NCBI GenBank assembly: GCA_032358165.1
Contig: JAALGY010000017.1
Location: 496,001-560,000 of the forward strand
Direction: 5' to 3'
DNA: 64,000 nt
From: Diplosphaera chodatii
Lineage: Eukaryota; Chlorophyta; Trebouxiophyceae; Prasiolales; Stichococcaceae
Under the pieces are notes generated by a model, which saw nothing but the letters and a program-made list of their open reading frames with translations, was not told where the DNA came from and ran no database searches. Position numbers and translations under genes: made by a program. Below are positions 12,644 to 23,740 of this stretch, piece after piece. Every line of letters begins with the position of its first letter. Position 1 is the stretch's first letter.

Positions 12644-14193
12644 GCCGGACACGCTGTGCTCTATCTGGACGGCAAATGCGATGGCTGCAAGCTCAGCGCT
12701 TCTATCTGTGATCGTGCAAATGAGTGACACCGTGACACGGCTGTAACGTTCACGGACCGATGTGTGGCACCACCCGCATAAGAATCTGGCACCATGCTGA
12801 CGGTGCATGCACATGGGGCCCATGTGGACAGTCTGTTGATTGAGGTCAGGGGATACTAAGTTCAACACGTTGAACTTAGTATCCCCTGTTGAGGTAGTGC
12901 GCAGGTAGTTGGGCCCCCAGGCGATTGTCAAATTTGAATGCGGGGGGTGCATAAAACAACTGGGCCAGGTGGGTGTTGCCACGATCGTTTGTGAGGCGCG
13001 AAGAGGTGTGCAGCTGATATTGAAAAGGCATCACTGAGCGCAGAATTTGCCGCGGGGTCGCCAGCGGGTCTGGTCAGCAGACAAACGGTGAAGGCACCGA
13101 ACGGTTCAGGGTCGACAGTAGAAATGCGCTGCCACGCGAGCAAGGGACGCAAGCTGGTACGCACGTGACGCAGAGACATTGACACGCGCCTCCAGAAGCA
13201 AGCCAGCACCGCGAAGCACCGCGTGGGTCTATATAGCGTGTCGAAGGACTGACCGACGGGCGGTGGCAGTCCGCGCCTTCCGCGCCAAAGCCTAGCAGCG
13301 ATGCGTCCCGCACGCCCAACACGACGGCTAAGCAATGTAAAGCAGATGCGCTGCATGATTCCGATGGCATACGGTCGGGTTGCTGCGCTTCACGCTGACC
13401 AGTGTCTCATTGAGAGCGTCAGAGGCATTTACGGGGACCGCGCTGGAACGATACGGCATTGCACGCTTAACTACGGACAACGCGTGGGAGAAACAATGAG
13501 TGCCGTGCTGAGTTGAACGCTAAGTACAGGGACGCTCAGAGGTCCCGTTTTGCGCCGTGGCGTAGTAGGCCTGGGTATTTTCTCCGGCTGACTAGGGCAC
13601 ACTGCACTCCCAGTCAGCGGGGTAGTCTATGGACGTACTCAGTGAAACAAGTCGTGATACACTAGCAGAGTGGCGTGCCTAGCAAGCAGATGCATGGTCT
13701 CCTGGGCCCGACATACAAGTGAAGGCATACCTCAACCGCAGATGCACCAGGAAACCAGGCAGGAACCGTGCTAGGGACAGAGCCAGGGTAGTAGGCCTGG
13801 GGGCAACAAAGTGAGTGCCATCAATGTCGACAGACTGCCAGCCCAGGTTTGTGCCACCTTGACCATCTTACGGCAAATGCACGTTGCAGCTCAACCGTCT
13901 CTGATGCGGCAGGCGGTCAACACTCGCTTGCACCTGCGCCTAGGCACATGCCTAATGCGTGCAGAGCACAGCTGCAGCATCCCGAGCGTCTGCAGCTGCG
14001 GGCTTGATCGCTGATCTCACTGCCTCCACTTACCGGCTTAAGGGGCGGGACGCAATCAACAGCGATGAGCAGCCACTTCTGGCCTGGGCTTACAGTCTCT
14101 GGAAGCAATGTCCGAGCTATCATGTTGCTGACGTGATGAAGCTTCGCCGCTCGACCTGAGCAGTGTTCCGCGGCAGGCAGCGATCATACTGTG
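12644..14193. other. Long gene-poor spacer
   Basis: About 1.55 kb between the start of F-box copy B and the stop of NMT. No frame has a family motif or a believable exon chain. Codon-like periodicity seems weaker than elsewhere and there is no sign of tRNA or rRNA. The only clear structure is the 19-bp hairpin at 12847-12888. Confidence 0.5.
12847..12888. repeat. Perfect 19-bp inverted repeat with 4-base loop
   Basis: The arm CAGGGGATACTAAGTTCAA (12847-12865) is followed by the loop CACG and its exact reverse complement (12870-12888). It lies about 200 bases upstream of the ATG of the minus-strand F-box copy B and is more AT-rich than its surroundings. It could be a regulatory dyad, a transcribed hairpin or a remnant of a foldback element. 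Confidence 0.9.
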
Positions 14194-17100
14194 CTACAGC
14201 AGCACCAGGCCGACCTGCTGCGGCGTCATCTCCCGCTGGACCCGCCAGTTATACAGATAGTAGTTGAGCTTTCCGTCGCCGATGCCAAACTTGAGTTCCT
14301 GCAGGCAGGTCAATCCAAACACGATGCAACAAACAGCAGGCTGACGCCATCAGTCAGTCACAGTCCACGTGCTATAACGATGCGAGTCAGCTTGACAGCA
14401 GCTGGCAGGCAACGTTTGTAACACCGCGCATATGGCACATCAGCATAGCTCGCTGCTGCCCACTGCATGGATACACCATAATCTGCAAAGCTACCAACCT
14501 TGAAGACCTCCATGTTTTGCATCAGGTCCAGCGCATTGTACACATCGTGTCCTGAGCGCTTGGCCAGGATCAGTGCATCGCCCAGCAGCTGCTGCAGTGG
14601 CGTGTTGCCTGGCACCTGCGCCATAGTTGGACGGACTTCAGGGGGATCATGCCGCCTGTCACCGTGTTGGATGTATGCATTCTTGTGCCGCTGTCAGCGC
14701 GGTAGGCAGCAAGGGTTTTCCCAGGTGCGGCAGAGTATGTCACAGAGTGTGTCTGTATGTGACATGCAGGGCACCAGCACCGGCTCACCGTGTAGTAGTG
14801 GAACGCGGCTCGGATCTCGGTGTGGCGGTCGTGCCCGATGACGCTGGACGGCAGCGTGTAGAAGCTCGCCAAATCCGTCAGCTGCCCATCTGCGAAGGCA
14901 ACAGCAGCAGCTGCAAGGCACTGATGATGTTGCTGCTGGCCACTTGTGCCTCACCCTGTCTGCATGCAGACCAAGCAGCTCTGGGCTGTTCCATCTCAGC
15001 TGCAACATCTCCTTGAAGCGTGAATGCATGCGACCACCCCAGATCGGCGACGCGCACCTTCTGCCTCCACCACATAGGAGCTGACGACGTCGTCTGACGG
15101 CAGCAGCGCATGCGCAAGGTCCGCCTCTGACATCACAGGCGCAAGCGAATACTGTGCCAGATACCCGTCTAGCAGCTGTTTTACCTGCAGTGCATATTCA
15201 AGTCCTTCAGAGACTGTCAGGGGTATGACTGCTATCTCGCAAAATGGCAGCTCAATGAATGGCCCCTTGCGCATACTGCCATGCGGGTGCGTGATCACCC
15301 GCCATACACTGCTTGACTGGGCAGCATGTGTTGCCGGAGTACCCTACTCCATGGTCGGTTCACAGAACATTGAAATGTGTGGGTTGCAGCTACCTGCGGC
15401 ACGTCTGCCTGCTGCATGGGCCGAATGCCGGGCGTCTCAGTGTCCTCTGACAGCTTGTACAGCTTTATTGTCCGCGCCATGGTCATGCGTGCCTGTATAT
15501 TGCATTTCTGTGTTAAATTCTGCACTTCGATCGGCCATGACAACATCCAGTACAAGCTTTATATTCAGGCTAATATAAAGCCGCTATATTAGGCGGCTAT
15601 ATTCACAACTATTGGACATCAGAAGTTGCATGGTCTCCCGTGCACCTGCAGCCGGGAGAAGCCGATGTCTATGAGCTTCTTGGGGTTGAGGCTGCGGTGC
15701 CAGTACTGGCATGTCGCCACCGGCTTGGGCAGCACCACGCCCGCTGTGTAGGCCGCCTGCCAGATGCCCCGCAGATTCACGCGCCGCGTGATCTCCTGCG
15801 GTTGCAATGCAGGTGTAACAGGCGAGCCCATGGCGATTCTCACAATTCGCTAACGCTGCACGCACTTTCAGCTGGACGCTGACATGATGCAGCACCGCAT
15901 CACCGTGTTGCATTTGCGTGATAGCAGCCCACCTAGCATTCGGCAGTAAGTTTGTATGCACAGGCAAACATGCGCTGGAGTGCATCAGGCCTTCCTTAGA
16001 TCAGGTGCTCCTCAGCGGGCTCAAGTTTCACCTTGATGAGCACGGGCGCGAGCCGCTTAGCGCGCAGCTTCTTGTGCACGCACAGGAAGTTGATCTCCAC
16101 CATGTCCAGGGTGGCGCAGTTGACGCGCACGCGCGCCGGGATCGCGCTGATAAAGCCCATCAGCCTGCAAGCATGCAGGATGGATGGACATTGAGGGTGC
16201 TGCTTGAAGCACCTGCGCTGGTGTGGCTTTGCAGTGAGCTGATGACTCCATCAGAATGAGCATGGAGCATGGCCTGCTCAGGTATGCAGGGGTTCATGCA
16301 ATGAGAACCTGCCGCTGGATCCTATGCGCACGCCCAAGTGCCAGTCCCGCACGAAGCCGGGCACCTGCAGGGCCCACTGCAGGAACGCTCCCGAGTACTT
16401 GAACCTGTGCAGACAGGCAGGGCAGATGGTACGTTGCATTGCTGCATCCTTTCCAGCGGGAGCATGCGGTCATGTGCTGCAGGTTGGCAGTTGCATGGTG
16501 AATGCAGTATGGTGTGCACCGCCTGCTGCCTGGCTTGTGCCGCATGCTGGTCCCACCTGAACATCTCGTCGTCGTCCTCTACATAGTTTCGCGCCAGCAG
16601 GTCGTGGACTTGCGCCACTGTGTCCCGATCTGTCATGTCACAGACGCTCCACACGAACCTGCACCATGTGGAGTGCACGACCGTAAGGTCTGGCTGGTGC
16701 TGAGACTAGCCGAAGGAAGACCACTTGCTGTATGAACAACCGATAACAGAGGTGTGGCTGCAAGAGCTGACCCTGGCGGCAGGTTGTACGGTTCCTGGCG
16801 CACGTCCGCAACTGTCTTGGGCGCATCCACTGGCCCGTCTTCTGCCTGCAACGTCAAGTCAACCAGCAATCTCACGACCAACTGATGATGTGCACTGATA
16901 TACTCCGACTCAAACTTCGCGTTCGAACAACGTGCCTCGTGCTGTGACAGCTGCAATGCCAACGCATCACAACGCAGCTCACCCAGGCGCTGGGGTCGTC
17001 GCCAAACTGCGCCACAGGCTGCGTCCCCCAGAACGCGTGCGGCCGCTGCTCAGCGGCGCCATTCTGGCCCCGCCGCTGTGCTGAGGGCGGCAGCGCGGAG

Positions 17101-17701
17101 CTCAGCGCCTGCGCACTCAGCGCCTGGCCCAGCTGCAGCACCTGCAAGTCATCGGCCAACTGGTCCTGCTGTTGGAGTGGAAACACCAGATTCTCTGTTG
17201 CCGGACAAGCGGCGGACTGTGTACAGCAGAGTTTTCGACGGTGCTCAGACATGGTTTCAAGAGAGACTGTATGCCCTTGAACGCCACGTGCGGCATCAGA
17301 CACCAGAAGCATCAACACACGAACCAGCTCGCCTGCGCTCTTTGCTGTGCTTCCCGCTGCTCCTGGATGCTGAGCGCACCACCGCCATCTGCTGTGACAG
17401 CGGCACTGGCACCAGATCCATCGCGACTCTGCTCCGCTGACGATGGCGACCGAGCCTGCAGGAGAACACTGCAACGGTTGCTTCGTGAGAACCATCAGAC
17501 GCAGCTTGCTTTTCGATGCATCAGCGTTCAGCGACATGCAACACACACATTGCAACAGATTCGCTGTGGCAGGGCAAACAGCTGCGTGGAACATCGGAGC
17601 CTCATCTGTAGCTTCGTTTGCGCTGATGACTGTTCGTTGCGCTGCTCTGCGCTGCCCGTGGCATCATGAGCACTGCCATCAGCCGCACTGGAGGTGTCCA
17701 T
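14194..17701 (-). CDS. NMT: Glycylpeptide N-tetradecanoyltransferase (N-myristoyltransferase)
   Basis: Transfers myristate from myristoyl-CoA to N-terminal glycine of cytosolic proteins. The whole fold can be followed along the minus strand: [85 protein letters not shown], the NMT signature [114 protein letters not shown], and the second signature KFGIGDG near 14300. It ends [12 protein letters not shown] at 14194; the C-terminal carboxylate is catalytic in this family, so a terminal Leu is expected. The N-terminal exon from ATG 17701 ([16 protein letters not shown]) is plausible but its splice to [13 protein letters not shown] (about 17345) is not resolved. Confidence 0.92.
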
Positions 17702-18095
17702 GCAGCAGCCGTCACGGCCTATCAGCCCGTGGATGGCCTTGAAGCAGGCGGGTGCAGCTGATGGTATGTCCCACGGGAGTATTGCTCAGCGACCGGTGCG
17801 ACCATGCATGCTTGACGAGGAAAGCCTGCGATCTTCCACACCCATATGCAGGATCGGATCCACTGGCGACGCAATCAGCAGCGATAAACAGCCTGTATCC
17901 TCAAAGTGGGTAGCACACCTGCAAACATTGATGCTGGTCGTAAATGCAGTGGACATTGGCAAATATGGCAGCGGTGAAATAGCCGCCCTGCAGCATCAAC
18001 AGGGTTTGGCATTGCTGACGCCCTTGAGGCTGCGCTTGCCCGACAGGCGTAGAGCGATTTGCAGGCGTAGCGTCTGATCCTCAGCTCAGCCAAAC

Positions 18096-18578
18096 ATGGC
18101 GCACCTTGCCATGCTCAACGCGTCCATGGGCTCCCTCAGCCTGACGCGCAGCTGCAGGCGTCCGGGGTTTGGTGTCAGCAATGGCACCTTATCGCACACC
18201 TGCATGCGGACCAAGGACACCTATCACGTTGAGGTCACCGTCGAGGAGACAGAGCCAGCAGACAGCGCCATGCGGCGCTTCAGACGGGCTGTCATGGCCG
18301 CCAATCTTCTGAACGAGGCTCGTCGGAGGCGTAACTTCGAGGATACGCAGGACATCAAGAAGCGGAAGATCCGGGAGCGGGGGCAGAGGAAAAAGCGGCA
18401 GTTCCGGGTGACCACATTTGATGAGCAGTCTGGCCTGGAGCCGGCACCCTTCGCAGACCTGTTCGGCGAGTCCGATGACCTCTTTGACGGTGATCTGCCG
18501 GACTTGCAGCCATCCAACGGCCGCCAGCGGGTTCGTTCCTACACTGGCGGTCAGCAGCAGAATGGCGCACCAATGTAG
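18096..18578 (+). CDS. Small ribosomal subunit protein bS21, plastid type
   Basis: Uninterrupted 160-codon frame from ATG 18096. Residues ~46-93 match bS21: VEVTVEETEPADSAMRRFRR, AVMAANLLNEARRRRNFED, TQDIKKRKIRERGQRKKR. The first ~45 residues (MAHLAMLNASMGSLSLTR and on) are Ser/Arg-rich with few acids, as in a plastid transit peptide. The ~55 residues after the basic block are acidic (DLFGESDDLFDGDLPD) and then polar; bacterial bS21 has no such tail. It should sit in the chloroplast small subunit near the anti-Shine-Dalgarno region; a mitochondrial address is the alternative. Divergent from NMT, with about 390 bases between the starts. Confidence 0.88.
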   Translation: MAHLAMLNASMGSLSLTRSCRRPGFGVSNGTLSHTCMRTKDTYHVEVTVEETEPADSAMRRFRRAVMAANLLNEARRRRNFEDTQDIKKRKIRERGQRKKRQFRVTTFDEQSGLEPAPFADLFGESDDLFDGDLPDLQPSNGRQRVRSYTGGQQQNGAPM

Positions 18579-19003
18579 TGCGTTGCACAGCCAGCACACT
18601 GTCGGCATTATGCAGTGCAGCGACGTAAACGGCAGCATGGGAACCTCTGCATTGCCGATGCTGTGGCAGTGTGGCAGCACTTGCCCGACCAGTCCAGCTC
18701 CTGGGCAGCGCATGCATGTTGTTGCTGTTGTCGCACTTGCAGTCTTCTAGCAAACCCAGAACTTGATCCAGCATACCGCTGTTTGACTTCTGTTGGGACT
18801 TTACCGCCTGTAAGCATCGTGGGCTGTTTATGTTACATACGAAAGGAACCTATGATGAGCAACTCCCCACTGGAGTTGCGTGAGTCAGGATCGCCCGGTA
18901 CATAGGTGTCTCGAGAAATGCAGGCGCTGCTGCCTTTGCCAAGGCCTGCTGTTCGGCCAGGCCCATCTCATGCGCACCCCAGTATGACTGCATGCCAGCT
19001 GGC

Positions 19004-21064
19004 TTATTGGCCACGCAACAATGGCTGCAGCTCGCCCTTCTCTGCCATTTCAGTCACAATGTCCGCGCCACCGACCAGCTCGCCATTCACATACAGCTGC
19101 ATGCAGCAGCACAGCACAGTGAGCAGGCACACGGTCAGATGCTGCGCATCGGCATGCAGGGCCGTATGTGCCTCACCGATGCTGACCTCGACTGCAAATA
19201 CCTGCAGGGGTGCAGGCGAGGTATGACGTCACAGAATGCAGCATTGGCGCCTACCTGCGGGATGGTGGGCCACTGAGAGAAGGTCTTGATGGTTTCCCGC
19301 AGCCCGGGGTTGTGCACCTCATCAAGCACGTTTACCACCTGCAGCAAAGCTTTCACAGCAGCATCATGCACTCCAGCCTGGTTACGGCACCAGCACTAGT
19401 GACTAGTGGTGTGCATGTGGGCAGACGTTGAGCGCGTTGTATGAAGGCGGATTGTGTGAAGGCCAACATGTAGTAACTAAATCACGATGGGCATGGCCTG
19501 CCTCTCACCTCGTAGTCTACACGGGCCTCGTTCAGAAGCGTCAGCACGCGGTGCGAGAAGCCGCACTGGGGCTCTGTCCTGGTGCCCTTGACAAAGGCAA
19601 CCACCTGTACGGCGAACAGCACGATGTCCACGATCGTCGAATGTCTTACATCTGTTCGATGAGCGCAAGGCCATAGTGCTGACCGTGCGTCAGGGCATTA
19701 CATGGTGTGAAGTGGGAGTAAGTGCAGACCGAGGATGTGGGAGGACAACATCGTCTTGTCGGTTTCAGCAACGCAACAAGGCCGCACCCTGTTCTGATCC
19801 ACGACCTGCTGCAGAATGTCTGACAGCGGCACCGACAGGTCCTGGATGCCCTTGCCGGGGGTGAGGCGGATCTCGGGCTTGGCCGCGCGCTGCCGGGCGC
19901 TCCACTCCTTGTTGCCCTTCGCGTTGCCCGGCGGCACCGCCCCCGTTTTCTTCACTGCAGGCACACAGGTCGCACACGTGCGGGGACAGGCACACATGCG
20001 GGGCAGCGTGCATCCGCCCAGCATGCGGAGAGTCCGGGCCAAGCCCCAGCCTGCGGCACCCTGTTGCTGCAGGCATGGCGCAGCAGGTTGCTGTGCACAG
20101 GTTGCTGTGTACTGGAAGCAAACGCCGGTGTGCGAGACGTGAGGATGCACGGCGGCATGCACGTAGGTTTGCCCACCTTGTTCTTGCACCACAGCCATCC
20201 AGGCTGCTGTGAGCGCATCCCGCGACGCATCCTGCACCGGCAGCACCGCCACGGCGTGCACGCGGTCCGGCAGGTCCTGTTGGTGGTTGGCCACGCTGAC
20301 TGCCACCTGAGCACCAGTGACTGCAACGTCTTCTATCGTGTTTACAGTCCTCAACCGGCAATCGTGCATGCGCTTGGCCGTCATCACATATTCACCAGCC
20401 AGATTTTGTGCCAGTACATGTGTTGCGCAATCCAACGACACAGGTTGATGCTGGCCATGTGGGTATGCAGTACCTTGCGGCTCATGCCTACGTACTGCAG
20501 GGTGCCCTCCGCATCATAGACAGCATAGATGCCCGGCGCATTTGGGAGCTGTGCTGGCTGCCCATCGGACCCAGTCACAGGCTGGGGATCTGGCAATGAA
20601 GCCGATTGCTCCGAAGGTTCTGCCGTCGCGGTTGTGGTGTGGAGTTGCCGCTTTCTACACCGCTGCCCTTGCAATGGCACGCTAGTCATCAGCTGCTGCC
20701 GGCTGCTGTGCCGCAAACCACCATCGCACAGGCCTGCCGATGTGACTGAGGGTCTATGCAACCGGTGTGGCAGACAAGTTGCTGCAGAGCACTGCAGCGT
20801 GCAGGAAAGTGGCCCACGCTGATGAGTGCATCCGCCATGGCACGCCATGATGCTGTGTCGGATATCTGCTTCTCTCTCTATGACCAGGGCAGCCGACACA
20901 GCAGATGCTGGAGCAACGATGAACACTCCTGACGGCACCAACGTCCCGCACACCACTGACAAGGCCTGCTGCACTTGAGGCAACATCTGCAGTTCTGCAC
21001 GTGTTCGCATGCACTGTTCCCGCGGACATCTCACTAGGATCCCCGCGATCTTCGTGGACAACAT
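19004..21064 (-). CDS. GRXS16: Chloroplast monothiol glutaredoxin GRXS16-type (GIY-YIG fold plus CGFS domain)
   Basis: The minus-strand exons give two fused domains. N-terminal: a GIY-YIG nuclease-like fold ([25 protein letters not shown]; then [20 protein letters not shown]). C-terminal: a class II monothiol glutaredoxin with [38 protein letters not shown] (active site CGFS), [27 protein letters not shown] and [20 protein letters not shown], ending at TAA 19004. This architecture is that of plant GRXS16, a plastid [2Fe-2S]-binding protein linked to redox control. At least five exons. The first frame opens at ATG 21064, but ATG 20848 ([16 protein letters not shown]) gives a more ordinary transit-peptide length. 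Confidence 0.88.
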
Positions 21065-21199
21065 TTCGTCTCAGCGGGCTGGTGCTTTTGTTCGGCTGAC
21101 TCCCCAGAGTCCAATACATACTGCCATTCTAGATAACGGCAACGTTGATCTGTGTATGCCACGGCTTCAAGCGTGAAAGTAGTCTGAACTGACGACGAG

Positions 21200-22557
21200 A
21201 TGGTAACAACCATGCACGCCAGGCTGCTCAGGGCGCATGCTGGCAGCCAGCAGGGCCCGCAGACGTCTCTTCAGCACCAGCATGTGCCCTTCAACCGCCG
21301 GCTGCTGCCTCAGACCCGCAGGGCGGTGACCTGCGCTGCGCGCCCTGAGGTGACCTGCCGAGTACGATTCGAAGATGCGTTATCCACTGGGGGCTTGTGT
21401 TCAAGCTTGGCCCGCACGAACTCACGTACAGTTGTATGCCGATCTCGAACGTAGATGAGCCTGGGTAGGACTGATGGAGTGCCCGTGGCTAAGTCGGCTT
21501 GCCTCGAGTCGTTTGAACTGGGCTCACTGTCTCGGGCTGCCGACACAGCATAGAGTCCAGTCTGACTCCCGCTGCGTGTCAATAGCGCATTGAAGTTGCT
21601 GCTAATCATCGAAACTGGAAGCACGCCGTGCCAGCAACACAACAGCTGATGAGGTGGCCTGCGTACAGGCCCATCCCAGCCCCTGTGGACCGTTTGCCCT
21701 TGCTCATTCTGTGATGCACAACAGGAAAGCCTCATGCAACATCGCACGTGTGCCGACTGGACCAGCTGTCGCAGCTGGCCAAGGCCGTGGTGGCAGCGGC
21801 GGTGCTGCTGCCGGCCGCCCTGCCCGCTGATGGGCTGGCGGCTGTGATGGAGGCTGGCCAGGCGCCTCCACCGCAGCGCTGGCTCACGGTAGCAGTGCTG
21901 CTGGGCGGGGCCGGCCTGGCGGCGGCACGGGAGCTAAGACATTCTGCCGGCAAGATCGCACAGGTGCAAGACGCGGGGCCAGAGACGGAGGCGTCAGCCG
22001 CTGAGCCTCTGGCTGCTGTGGCAGCAGAGCCCGTTGCCCCAGCCAAGGCAACCACGCAGCAGCCCGCAGCCGCTGCAGCGCCGCTCGCAGAGCCTGCCGC
22101 GCCTGTGCTGCCACCTGCGCTCGCAGCCACCTCTGCGGTTGTGCCATCGGACGGCATGGCTGCGACGCCTGCCAAGCCAGCCTCCACAACATCTTCTCCA
22201 TCAACGCCCATCACAACTGCGCCGCCGCCACTGCCGCAGGTCAACAAGGAGAATGGCAGCAGCCCTTCAACCAATGGCCGCAGCCTGGCCTCTGGATCCC
22301 ACCCACAGGGCTTGCGGCTGGCTGCATCGGCCATGCCTGTGGCGGCGAGATCAACGACACAGCAGGCGTCCGCGTCGGATGCTCGCAAGGCAACAGATGT
22401 CAAGGCTTCACCTGCAAAATCGGTGCAGCGGCAGCACATGGCAATGGGTCGCATGGTGGCACTCCTGATGGCGCCTCTGCGCTGGCCGGTGCGCCTGGTG
22501 GTGGCAATCTGGACGTGGATCACATCGCTTTCTGGCCGCCGCCCTGCGGCAGCCTGA
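21200..22557 (+). CDS. Unknown membrane protein, probably plastid-targeted
   Basis: Two exons, 21200-21349 and 21766-22557, joined in phase 0 at CGCCCTGAG|GTGACC and GGACCAG|CTGTCG, giving about 313 residues. Exon 1 is rich in Arg, Gln and His with no acids until its last residue and ends RRAVTCAARPE, which resembles a chloroplast transit peptide with its cleavage region. Exon 2 starts with two hydrophobic stretches (AVVAAAVLLPAALPADGLAA; WLTVAVLLGGAGLAAA), then a ~170-residue Ala/Pro/Thr/Ser-rich linker, then a C-terminal hydrophobic, aromatic segment (MVALLMAPLRWPVRLVVAIW). The likely picture is a thylakoid or envelope protein with a disordered middle. No family recognised. Divergent from the glutaredoxin gene. 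Confidence 0.6.
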
Positions 22558-23740
22558 AGCTCTGGAATCGGCACTCCGGTCTGGTCCGTCAACGTCCTGA
22601 GATCCATCGGACCGCATTAGCCTGCGCTGGCAATGGCGTTGCTGCATCACAGGCCACACGCTTGCATCTGGAGTTTCAAGGGAGTGCAGCATGTGTAGCG
22701 GGACTGCTGCTACTGTTGCAGCAGTGCAACGGGGACTGTACCCGCCCAAACTGCAGGCACCAACGGGTTGGGGAATTGATGCAGAGGGATGGCAGCGCTG
22801 CCCGCTTTTGTGGGAAGCTCACTTGTAGGGTAGTGCATGGTTTTTTGTACAGCCTGCTGTACAATGCAGCTCTTTGCTCAACATCAGCACAACTGGTTCA
22901 GTCCTGCATGTATTGAGGTGAATCAGAAGGGGAAGTAATTGTGAGGATGCAGTCCTTGTGGTCTGGGTGATCCGCGCCGCCGCAGGCCGAACCAAGCGTG
23001 TTGGGGGCGTGTCGCATGCTGTTTCTGATTATGAATGTCACATCTTGCGCATTGATGCACACGTATGCAGAGAGTAGAGCAGTTGAGCTGAGCAGTTCGG
23101 GTGAGAACTCTCATATGCTTTGTTGTCATAAGCTACCCAGTGTCTAGTCCACCAGCAGCTTTGTCGTTTCTATCTGAGAATTGGCAATCAAGACTGAGTC
23201 CCAGAGGAGCACTGTCAGCAGCGTGCACAGTCAATCATAGCACTTAAGCAAGATCATTCCATGGGGAGCTATCCTGACAGTGCTGCTGATGCCGCTGCCA
23301 CAATGCAGGCCACAGTGTCAGGATCATGCACAGAGCGAGCACGTGACAATACTTGTTCGGGTATCCACCCAGCACTGGCGGGTGCATCCGCCAGGCTGCA
23401 GTGAGTAGCACGGCAGTCGTTGCTGTATGCCACCCCCTTCACACCACAGCCATTCCCGTCTGGAGCACCATGGCAGCCATGTCGGCAGGGCACCCTGGGG
23501 CAGCTCTCTCTGTCATTGTCACGCCTGTCCACCTCCTGGCTCCTGGTAGTCAGTCACTTCTGGGTCGGTAGGCAGAACTAGATGTCCACCTGCATGTGAA
23601 TGCAGGCAATACGATCAAGATAAGGAAATCGGTAGTACACAGGCAACATCAGCACCTGGGCTGGGTCCTGTAACACGACAAGGAGTTGTTGTGCCTTCAC
23701 TGAGCCCGCACAACGTGCACTCAGTAGCATTCAGGTGCGG
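22558..23740. other. Intergenic, no gene supported
   Basis: 3' flank of the membrane-protein gene and of the inverted F-box/LRR gene (convergent). The final tail exon of that F-box/LRR gene may lie here on the minus strand, but I could not place it. No RNA gene or repeat seen. Confidence 0.4.

Noticed and set aside
12928..13516. Overlapping open frames of 70-140 codons between F-box copy B and NMT
   Set aside because: All three frames and both strands are partly open, none has family motifs or splice support.
15569..15605. AT-rich imperfect hairpin (AAGCCGC ... GGCGGCT)
   Set aside because: Lies in an NMT intron; short and imperfect arms, nothing beyond intron composition needed to explain it.
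21732..22607. 291-codon minus-strand open frame opposite the membrane-protein gene
   Set aside because: Ala/Ser/Gly-rich antisense shadow of an Ala/Pro-rich exon; the plus strand has a transit peptide and in-phase splice.
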